This document shows positions 6,223 through 12,259 of a stretch of DNA of 12,259 bases, piece by piece. The stretch is from positions 1 to 12,259 of the forward strand of contig JBFWSL010000083.1 of the NCBI GenBank assembly GCA_050248375.1, written 5' to 3'. The notes beneath the pieces were generated by a model. It was given only the letters and a program-made list of their open reading frames with translations, ran no database searches and was not told where the DNA came from. How positions within the stretch are numbered: the stretch's first letter is position 1; the number at the start of each line of letters is the position of its first letter. Source of the stretch: JAYZVT01 sp050248375. GTDB lineage: Bacteria; Pseudomonadota; Alphaproteobacteria; Rhizobiales; Methyloligellaceae. The position numbers and the translations under genes are program-made.

Positions 6223-7335
6223 ATGAGCGAACGCCGGACAAAGAAGAAGGCGCCATTCCTCGAAGTCATCGGCGTCACCAAGACATTCGGCGAATTCGTC
6301 GCCCTGAAGGATATTTCGCTGCATGTCGACGAAGGCGAGTTCGTCTGCTTCCTCGGCCCGTCGGGCTGCGGCAAGACCACGCTGCTGAGAGCCATCGCCG
6401 GCCTCGACAAGCAGACCTCGGGCAGGATCTTCCAGCGGGGCGAGGACATTTCCGACCTGCCGCCCTCCGACCGCGACTTCGGCATCGTGTTCCAGTCCTA
6501 CGCGCTGTTCCCGAACATGACGGTGGCCAAGAACATCGCCTACGGCCTGGTCAGCCGGAAGATGCCGCGCGCGGCCATCGAGGCGCGGGTCAGGGAACTG
6601 CTCGACATGGTCGGCCTGCCGGGATCGGAGGACAAATATCCCGCGGCGCTGTCCGGCGGCCAGCAGCAGCGCGTGGCGCTTGCCCGGGCGCTGGCGACCT
6701 CGCCAGGCATGTTGCTGCTCGACGAGCCGCTGAGCGCGCTCGACGCCAAGGTGCGCGTGCGTCTGCGTCACGAAATGAAGGAATTGCAGCGCCGTCTCGG
6801 CATCACCACCATCATGGTGACGCACGATCAGGAAGAGGCGCTGTCCATGGCCGACCGCATCGTGGTCATGAACCACGGCATCATCGAGCAGGTCGGCAGC
6901 CCGGGGGAAATCTATCGCCATCCGGCGACCCCGCATGTGGCCGATTTCGTCGGAGCCATGAATTTCCTGCGCGGCGAGATCTCCGGCAAGGGCAAGGTGC
7001 GCGTCGGCCCGATGGAACTCGCCGTCAACGGCGCGGCGGGCAAGATGCCCAAGGGCCAGAAAGTCCTGGTCTGCGTGCGGCCCGAGGACGTCGCCGTGCG
7101 CGACGCCGGCTCGCAGCGCACCAACCGCTTCTCCATGTCGGCGGACCGTATCGAGTTTCTCGGTTCCTTCTGCCGCGCCACCCTGTCGCCCGGCGGCAAG
7201 GAGAGTCCGAACATCGTCGCCGACTTCTCGATCAACCTGATGCGCGACCTGGACGTCAAGCAGGGCAGCAAGCTCAAGGTCGCCCTGCCCAAGGAGCGGC
7301 TGCGCGTTTTCGCGGTGCCGGTGCAGAAGTCCTGA
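6223..7335 (+). CDS. phnT2: 2-aminoethylphosphonate ABC transporter, ATP-binding protein (PhnT2/AepV type)
   Basis: From ATG 6223, preceded by a G-rich ribosome site (GGGGGG), it has 370 residues. The frame continues upstream to 6049 but that part overlaps the binding-protein gene and the hairpin. ATPase motifs are all present: Walker A GPSGCGKTT (45-53), Q-loop Gln91, signature LSGGQQQR (143-150), Walker B MLLLDEP (163-169), D-loop SALD and switch His201. The C-terminal 120 residues form a TOBE-type domain as in the MalK/PotA/FbpC group of importers. Family placement as PhnT2 (TIGR03265) comes from the gene order and overall resemblance; the ATPase alone could be taken for an iron or polyamine importer. 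Its stop is 2 bp before the permease start, so the two are translationally coupled. Confidence 0.9.
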   Translation: MSERRTKKKAPFLEVIGVTKTFGEFVALKDISLHVDEGEFVCFLGPSGCGKTTLLRAIAGLDKQTSGRIFQRGEDISDLPPSDRDFGIVFQSYALFPNMTVAKNIAYGLVSRKMPRAAIEARVRELLDMVGLPGSEDKYPAALSGGQQQRVALARALATSPGMLLLDEPLSALDAKVRVRLRHEMKELQRRLGITTIMVTHDQEEALSMADRIVVMNHGIIEQVGSPGEIYRHPATPHVADFVGAMNFLRGEISGKGKVRVGPMELAVNGAAGKMPKGQKVLVCVRPEDVAVRDAGSQRTNRFSMSADRIEFLGSFCRATLSPGGKESPNIVADFSINLMRDLDVKQGSKLKVALPKERLRVFAVPVQKS

Positions 7336-7337
7336 CC

Positions 7338-9050
7338 ATGAGCGCGGCGGACACAGCAGGCGGTCACGGGGCGCGGCGCGCGCGGGCGTTCAATTCCGAA
7401 GCCACGGTGATGGTCGCGGGCATCATCGGCCTGACGGCCATGCTGTTCGTGTTCATCGTCATCCCGCTCTACGCCATGCTCTCGAAAAGCGTGGAGGGTC
7501 CCAGGGGCGAGTTCGTCGGACTGGCCAACTTCGTGGAGTACTTCTCTTCCGCGGGACTGGTCGATTCCATCTGGAACAGCCTTGGCATCGCGGCCGCCAC
7601 CATGCTCGTAGCCACGACGCTCGCCTTCGTCTACGCCTATGCGCTGACGCGGAGCTGCATGCCCATGCAGCGCGTGTTCAAGTCGATCGCCATGCTGCCG
7701 ATCCTGGCGCCGTCGCTGCTTCCCGCGATCTCGCTGGTCTACCTGTTCGGCAACAAGGGCCTGCTGAAAAGCTGGATGCTGGGGGAAAGCGTCTACGGCC
7801 CCATCGGCATCATGCTGGGCATGATCTTCTACATCTTCCCGCACGCGCTGATGATCCTGGTCACGGCGCTGTCGACCACGGACGCGCGGCTCTACGAGGC
7901 GGCGGAGGCGCTGGGCGCGGGCCGGCTGCGCAAGTTCCTCACGGTGACCATTCCGGGCGCGCTCTACGGCATCATCTCGGCCGCGGTGATCGCTTTCACG
8001 CTCACCATCACCGACTTCGGCGTGCCCAAGGTGATCGGCGGCAATTTCGACGTGCTCGCCACCGACATCTACAAGCAGGTGATCGGCCAGCAGAACTTCT
8101 CCATGGGCGCGGTGGTGGGCATGGTGCTGCTGATGCCCGCGCTGATCTCCTTCGGCATCGACCGCTGGGTGCGGCGCAAGCAGGTGGCGCTGCTGTCGGC
8201 GCGCGCGGTGCCGTTCCGTCCGCAGTCGGAACCGATGCGCGACTGGCTGCTGTTCGGCTACTGCGTGGCGGTGTCGGTATTCCTCGTCGGCATCATCGGC
8301 ATGGCCGTCTTCGCCTCCTTCGCCAAGTTCTGGCCCTACGACCTGTCGCTCGTGCTGACGCATTACGACTTCGACCGGGTGGACCCCAACGGCTGGTCGT
8401 CGTTCTGGAACAGCCTGGAGATGGCCGGGCTGACCGCGCTCATCGGCACGGCGATTATCTTCCTCGGCGCCTATTTCGTGGAAAAGGGCCGCAGCGCGGG
8501 CAGGTTGCGCGGCCTGCTGCACATGATGGCGATGGTGCCGATGGCGGTTCCCGGCCTCGTGCTCGGCCTCGCCTATGTGTTCTGCTTCTCGGTGCCGGAG
8601 AACCCGCTCAGCTTCCTCTACGGCACCATGGCCATCCTGGTGATCTCCACGCTGGTGCATTTCTACACCGTTTCGCACCTGACCATGGTGACCGCGCTGA
8701 AGCAGATCGACCCGGAATTCGAGTCGGTGTCCGCCTCGCTGAAGGTGCCCTTCTACAAGACCATGATGCGGGTGCATGTGCCGGTGACGCTGCCGACCAT
8801 CTCGGAAGTGATGATCTACCTGTTCGTGAACGCCATGACGACGGTGTCGGCGGTGGTGTTCCTCTATTCGCCGGACACCAAGCTCGCCGCCATATCGGTG
8901 CTGAACATGGACGACGTCGGCGACACGGCCGAGGCCGCCGCCATGGCCATCATGATCGTGCTGACCTCGGCCACGGTGAAGCTGCTGCACAGCCTCGCCA
9001 TGCGCGGCATGAACGCCCGCCACTCGGCCTGGCGCACCGGCGGCCGCTAA
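7338..9050 (+). CDS. phnU2: 2-aminoethylphosphonate ABC transporter, fused double permease (PhnU2/AepW type)
   Basis: This 570-residue integral membrane protein carries two tandem permease domains, as in FbpB/PhnU2, so one chain supplies the whole membrane channel. About twelve helices are visible; the first starts near residue 23 and the second half begins around residue 303 after a basic linker. Each half has an EAA coupling loop for the ATPase: EAAEALGAGRLRKFLTVTIP (187-206), and the more divergent FESVSASLKVPFYKTMMRVH (461-480) in which the EAA triplet itself is replaced. The start ATG is 2 bp after the phnT2 stop and has only a weak ribosome site, consistent with coupling. The length and double architecture fit TIGR03262. 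The pbfA-like gene begins 21 bp downstream. Confidence 0.9.
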   Translation: MSAADTAGGHGARRARAFNSEATVMVAGIIGLTAMLFVFIVIPLYAMLSKSVEGPRGEFVGLANFVEYFSSAGLVDSIWNSLGIAAATMLVATTLAFVYAYALTRSCMPMQRVFKSIAMLPILAPSLLPAISLVYLFGNKGLLKSWMLGESVYGPIGIMLGMIFYIFPHALMILVTALSTTDARLYEAAEALGAGRLRKFLTVTIPGALYGIISAAVIAFTLTITDFGVPKVIGGNFDVLATDIYKQVIGQQNFSMGAVVGMVLLMPALISFGIDRWVRRKQVALLSARAVPFRPQSEPMRDWLLFGYCVAVSVFLVGIIGMAVFASFAKFWPYDLSLVLTHYDFDRVDPNGWSSFWNSLEMAGLTALIGTAIIFLGAYFVEKGRSAGRLRGLLHMMAMVPMAVPGLVLGLAYVFCFSVPENPLSFLYGTMAILVISTLVHFYTVSHLTMVTALKQIDPEFESVSASLKVPFYKTMMRVHVPVTLPTISEVMIYLFVNAMTTVSAVVFLYSPDTKLAAISVLNMDDVGDTAEAAAMAIMIVLTSATVKLLHSLAMRGMNARHSAWRTGGR

Positions 9051-9071
9051 CCTGAACGGAGCCGGCACCGC

Positions 9072-10448
9072 ATGGCGCTTTCGACGGCACACCGCCCGCC
9101 CGCGCAATCGGAGAGTGACACAAATCTGTCATCCCGCCGGGCGGAATGGGCGGCGCGCACCCACGGCACGGAGACGAAAGCCCTGCTGGAGCGGGACGCC
9201 CGGGCCTTCCTGCACCAGTCGGTCTCCACGCCCTGCCTCAGCGCGGTGCGCAAGGCGCAAGGCATCTGGCTGGAGGACCTGTCGGGCCGGCGCTACATGG
9301 ATTTCCACGGCAACAACGTCCACCATATCGGATACGGCCATCCCCGCCTGAAAGCGGCCATTGCCCGGCAGATGGACGCCCTGCCCTTCGCGCCCCGGCG
9401 CTTCGCCTGCGAGGCGGCGGTGGATCTGGCGGAGAAGCTGGCGGCGATAGCGCCCGGCGGACTCTCGAAAGTCCTCTTTTCCACAGGGGGCTCCGACGCG
9501 GTGGAGATGGCCCTCAAGCTCGCGCGGCTGGCGACGGGCCGCTACAAGACCGTGTCCTTCAGGGACTCCTTCCACGGGGCGGGCTTCGGCGCCTCCAGCG
9601 TCGGGGGCGAGGAGCTGTTCCGGGCGGAGGCCTTCGGGCCACTGCTGCCCGGCACCATCCATGTTGCCCCTTTCGATCTTTACCGGGACGCCGACCCGAT
9701 GGCTTCGGCGCATGAGATCGCCGCGATCCTGAAGCGGGAGGGCGACATCGCCGCCGTCGTCGCCGAGCCGATGCGGGTGACGACGGGCCATGTGGCCCCG
9801 GAGGGTTTCTGGCGCGTGGTGCGCGAGGCCTGCACGGCCGCCGGAACGCTGCTGATCTTCGACGAGATCCCGACCGGACTGGGCAAGACCGGCGCCCTGT
9901 TCGCCTCGTCCCACGAAGGGGTGGAGCCGGACATCCTGGTGCTGGGCAAGGCGCTCGGCGGCGGCATCCTGCCCATCGCGGCGATGCTGGCGCGGCCCGG
10001 GCTGGACGTGGCGGGCGACTACGCCATCGGCCATTACACCCACGAGAAGAACCCGGTGACGGCGCGGGCGGCGCTGACCACGATCGAGATCATCGAGGAC
10101 GAGGGACTGGCGGAGAACGCCCGCGAAGTCGGCTCGCACGCGCTCGCACGGCTGGAGGAGATGAAAGCGGAATACCCGGCCATCGGCGACGTGCGCGGAC
10201 GCGGCTGCGTCATCGGCGTGGAGATGGTGAGCGATCCGGACGCGAAGACGCCCGACGCCGACCTGGCGGAAGCCATTCTCTATGAGGCGCTCGACCGGGG
10301 CCTCAGCTTCAAGACCACCATGGGCCACATCCTCAGCCTGACGCCGCCGCTGGTGACGACCAGGGCCGAGATGGACGCGGCGCTCGACATTCTGGAAGCC
10401 TGCATCGCGGCGACCGCGGCGCGGCGCAAGACGGAGGGAAAGACATGA
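9072..10448 (+). CDS. pbfA: (R)-1-hydroxy-2-aminoethylphosphonate ammonia-lyase (PbfA), class-III PLP enzyme
   Basis: The protein has 458 residues with the class-III aminotransferase fold. The PLP lysine is Lys293 in LGKALGGG; Asp264 in LIFDEIPTGLGKTG should bind the pyridine nitrogen; FSTGGSDAVEMALKLA (136-151) forms the phosphate-binding turn and FHGA (168-171) stacks on the cofactor. Its N-terminus (DTNLSSRRAEW, then FLHQSVSTPCL and DFHGNNVHHIGYGHPRL) matches PbfA proteins as I remember them, which eliminate ammonia from (R)-1-hydroxy-AEP to give phosphonoacetaldehyde. The group is close to ethanolamine-phosphate phospholyase, so it acts as a lyase rather than a transaminase. Placement directly behind an AEP importer supports the call. 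A CGGAG ribosome site lies 10 bp before the start. The next gene overlaps its stop by 4 bp (ATGA). An ordinary omega-aminotransferase is the main alternative. Confidence 0.82.
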   Translation: MALSTAHRPPAQSESDTNLSSRRAEWAARTHGTETKALLERDARAFLHQSVSTPCLSAVRKAQGIWLEDLSGRRYMDFHGNNVHHIGYGHPRLKAAIARQMDALPFAPRRFACEAAVDLAEKLAAIAPGGLSKVLFSTGGSDAVEMALKLARLATGRYKTVSFRDSFHGAGFGASSVGGEELFRAEAFGPLLPGTIHVAPFDLYRDADPMASAHEIAAILKREGDIAAVVAEPMRVTTGHVAPEGFWRVVREACTAAGTLLIFDEIPTGLGKTGALFASSHEGVEPDILVLGKALGGGILPIAAMLARPGLDVAGDYAIGHYTHEKNPVTARAALTTIEIIEDEGLAENAREVGSHALARLEEMKAEYPAIGDVRGRGCVIGVEMVSDPDAKTPDADLAEAILYEALDRGLSFKTTMGHILSLTPPLVTTRAEMDAALDILEACIAATAARRKTEGKT

Positions 10449-11734
10449 CACCCCTGAAGGACCGCGCGCTGGCGGTGTTCCCGGCCGGCGTCTCCAACGG
10501 AGAATACGGGCTGCCGGCGGGCGACGTGGTGGTGATGGAGCGGGGCGAAGGCGCCCGGCTCTGGGATACCGACGGGCGCGAATATATCGACTTTTCCGTG
10601 GGCTGGGGGTCGAACCTCGTCGGCCACGCGAATCCGGAAGTCGTGGCGGCGGTGATGGAGCAGGCGCCGAAGGGCTCCAACTTCGCCTATCTCAACCGCA
10701 ACGCGCTCGAGGTGGCGGAAGAAATCCACCGCGTCGTGGCCTGCGCCGGCCAGGTGCGCTTCTGCGCCTCGGGCACCGAGGCGACCATGTACTGCATGCG
10801 GCTGGCGCGGGCGCATGCGGGCAAGCGGAAGATCCTGAAATTCGAGGGCGCCTATCACGGGGCCAACATCGAGGGCGTCACCAGCCTGTTCCCGCAGCGG
10901 ATGCAGAACTTTCCGCAACCGGAAGAGACAAGCGCGGGAACGCCATCGGTCGCCGACGACCTGCTGGTCGCGCCGTTCAACGATATCGAGGCGACGCGCG
11001 GCATCCTGAAGGAACACGCGCAGGAGATCGCCGGCGTCATAGTGGAGCCGCTGCAGCGCTGCACCCCGCCGCTGCCCGGCTTCCTGCAGGGTCTGCGCGA
11101 GGCCTGCGATACCCATGGAATCATTCTCATATTCGACGAGGTGGTGACGGGCTTCCGCCTCGCCTATGGCGGCGCGCAGGAATATTACGGCGTGACGCCG
11201 GACCTCGCCGCCTTCGGCAAGGCGCTCGGCGGCGGCTATCCCGTCGGCGCCTTCGCGGGCCGCGCGGAACTGATGGCGCAGATGGACGAGGCGAGGATCG
11301 GCGGCGGCGAATATGTGTGGATGGCCTCGACGCTGGGGGGAAATCCCGTCTCGATGGCGGCGGCGCGGGCGACGCTCGGCGTGCTGCGGCAGCCGGGCAT
11401 CTACGAGAAACTGCACGGGACGGGCAGGTATCTGCGCGAAAGCATCGAGAAAGTCATCCGCGGCCACGGCCTGCCGGTGCAGATGCTCGGCGACGGCCCC
11501 ATGGCGCAGATGGCTTTCACCAGGGACCCGATCCGCGACTACCGCTCGGGCTTCCATGCGGACAAGACGCTGGCGCGCGAGGTCATGCTCGGCCTGTTCC
11601 GCAGGCAGGTGTTCCTCAACCCCATGGGCACGAAGCTCTATGTCTCCATCGCCCATGACGAGGCCATCTGCGACGCCTTCTGCGAGCGGCTGGACGATAC
11701 CCTGACGGAGGTGCTGAAAAGCCGCGCGGCGTGA
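10445..11734 (+). CDS. Glutamate-1-semialdehyde aminomutase-like class-III PLP enzyme, role in phosphonate operon unknown
   Basis: This 429-residue enzyme resembles HemL (glutamate-1-semialdehyde 2,1-aminomutase). It has SGTEATMYCMRLARA (109-123), FEGAYHGAN (133-141), LIFDEVVTGFR (228-238) with Asp231, the PLP lysine Lys259 in AAFGKALGGGYPVGAF, and STLGGNP (295-301) where HemL has GTLSGNP. Alphaproteobacteria normally make 5-aminolevulinate with a glycine-dependent synthase, so a heme role is unlikely, and the operon position argues for aminophosphonate chemistry. Possible roles are transamination of AEP to phosphonoacetaldehyde in place of PhnW, or an amino shift on a related substrate. Both are inference. 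Its ATG overlaps the pbfA stop in ATGA with a strong GGAGGG ribosome site 6 bp upstream, so the two proteins are made together. Confidence 0.8.
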   Translation: MTPLKDRALAVFPAGVSNGEYGLPAGDVVVMERGEGARLWDTDGREYIDFSVGWGSNLVGHANPEVVAAVMEQAPKGSNFAYLNRNALEVAEEIHRVVACAGQVRFCASGTEATMYCMRLARAHAGKRKILKFEGAYHGANIEGVTSLFPQRMQNFPQPEETSAGTPSVADDLLVAPFNDIEATRGILKEHAQEIAGVIVEPLQRCTPPLPGFLQGLREACDTHGIILIFDEVVTGFRLAYGGAQEYYGVTPDLAAFGKALGGGYPVGAFAGRAELMAQMDEARIGGGEYVWMASTLGGNPVSMAAARATLGVLRQPGIYEKLHGTGRYLRESIEKVIRGHGLPVQMLGDGPMAQMAFTRDPIRDYRSGFHADKTLAREVMLGLFRRQVFLNPMGTKLYVSIAHDEAICDAFCERLDDTLTEVLKSRAA

Positions 11735-11784
11735 GCAGAGAAGCGGAATAGGAATTTTCTATAGGGTCTATCGGAACGAACGAT

Positions 11785-11813
11785 TTGAACTGAAGAATGC
11801 AGTCAATCGAATA
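11785..11813 (+). promoter_or_regulatory. Possible weak promoter before the glutamine-synthetase-like gene
   Basis: The 128-bp gap 11735-11862 is noticeably AT-richer than the genes around it. TTGAAC (11785-11790) could serve as -35 with a poor -10 around CGAATA (11808-11813, 17-bp spacing). No terminator hairpin is visible after the aminomutase-like gene, so read-through from the operon is at least as likely. Confidence 0.25.
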
Positions 11814-11862
11814 GTGCAGGCCGGGAGTTGGGGCAGGCAGCGACGGCCAGGGGGAGTTGTCC

Positions 11863-12259
11863 ATGAATGTCAGAAGCGTGAAATCGGCCGCCGAGGCGAA
11901 GTCGCTGATCGAAAGCCGGGGCATGACGCATGTGAAGGTCGGCGTCTTCGACATCGACGGGATCATGCGCGGCAAGTACATGCGCAAGGACAAGTTCCTG
12001 TCATCGCTGGAGAAGGGCTTCGGCTTCTGCGACGTGGTGCTGGGCTGGGACTCCAACGACCAGCTCTACGAGAAGCCGGGCGTCCAGTTCACCGGCTGGC
12101 ACACGGGCTATCCGGACGCGGAGGTGCGGCTGCTGCCGGGCTCCATGCGCGAGCTGCCGCTGGAAGACAACATGGTGTTCATGCTCGGCGAATTCGCCGG
12201 GGCGGCGGAGCCGGTCTGCCCGCGCGGGGTGCTGCGCCGGGTGCTCGACCGCGCGAAGG
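11863..12259 (+). CDS. Glutamine synthetase-family protein (gamma-glutamyl-amine ligase type), N-terminal part, cut by right edge
   Basis: The frame from ATG 11863, with a GGGGGAG ribosome site about 6 bp upstream, stays open to the window end: 132 residues of a protein normally about 450 long. The visible part is the beta-grasp domain of the GS family, with VKVGVFDIDGIMRGKYM (24-40), GFGFCDVVLGWDSND (52-66), the YPDAEVRLLPGSM segment and CPRGVLRRVLDRA. The form VGVFDIDGIMRGKY is typical of GlnA3/PuuA-like enzymes that join glutamate to amines, not of the housekeeping GlnA. The catalytic ATP and metal residues lie beyond the edge, so activity cannot be judged. It lies 128 bp after the aminomutase-like gene on the same strand. 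A role in gamma-glutamylating AEP or another amine from this pathway is a hypothesis only. Confidence 0.85.
   Translation, partial: MNVRSVKSAAEAKSLIESRGMTHVKVGVFDIDGIMRGKYMRKDKFLSSLEKGFGFCDVVLGWDSNDQLYEKPGVQFTGWHTGYPDAEVRLLPGSMRELPLEDNMVFMLGEFAGAAEPVCPRGVLRRVLDRAK

Noticed and set aside
5090..9050. Ferric-iron (Fbp/Afu) importer
   Set aside because: The fold, ATPase and double permease are shared with iron importers, but the binding-protein motifs, the Pho box and the adjoining PbfA-like gene favour aminoethylphosphonate.
6912..9107. A 731-codon open frame on the minus strand opposite the ATPase end and the permease gene
   Set aside because: The His/Arg/Asp-rich sequence has no family pattern and mirrors the permease codons; it is a shadow frame.
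9129..11656. Long minus-strand frames of 440 and 458 codons opposite the two PLP enzyme genes
   Set aside because: They are shadows of genes with intact catalytic motifs on the plus strand; no ribosome site or domain supports them.

Overview
The window is GC-rich bacterial chromosome, most likely from an alphaproteobacterium, possibly marine or rhizobial in lifestyle. This rests on base composition, strong GC wobble bias, the gene families present and a Pho box of the alphaproteobacterial form; there is no rRNA or marker gene to fix the taxon. Genes are densely packed and no mobile element, tRNA, rRNA or CRISPR array is visible.

Left third (1-4630). The 3' end of an MFS transporter gene (+) meets a leftward block head-on across a perfect 12-bp hairpin that probably terminates transcription in both directions. 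The leftward block reads, in transcription order, an SxtJ-family membrane protein (4630-4223), a 49-residue DUF5989 membrane protein (4209-4060), a NodU/TobZ-type carbamoyltransferase (4025-2190), a membrane-anchored SGNH/GDSL hydrolase (2174-969) and, 105 bp further on, a collagen-like lipoprotein (863-369). The first four are tightly spaced and look like one cassette that carbamoylates, and perhaps acylates or deacylates, an unknown envelope or exported molecule. The collagen-like lipoprotein may be a separate unit.

Middle (4631-5089). A 459-bp divergent intergenic region carries a near-consensus Pho box (4931-4948), a UUCG-capped hairpin and two further small hairpins ahead of a strong Shine-Dalgarno sequence and a GTG start.

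Right half (5090-12259). A rightward operon encodes a 2-aminoethylphosphonate (AEP) ABC importer of the PhnS2-PhnT2-PhnU2 (AepXVW-like) type: periplasmic binding protein, ATPase and a fused double permease. Next come a class-III PLP enzyme that I identify as (R)-1-hydroxy-2-aminoethylphosphonate ammonia-lyase (PbfA), a second PLP enzyme resembling glutamate-1-semialdehyde aminomutase, and the first 132 codons of a glutamine-synthetase-family enzyme. A hairpin after the binding-protein gene probably makes its mRNA more abundant than that of the ATPase and permease. The likely job is phosphate-responsive scavenging and breakdown of AEP and hydroxy-AEP. The usual downstream enzymes (PhnW, PhnX, PhnA, PhnY, PhnZ) are not in view. 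The aminomutase-like and glutamine-synthetase-like genes have no assigned role in AEP catabolism that I know of; this is the most interesting part of the window.
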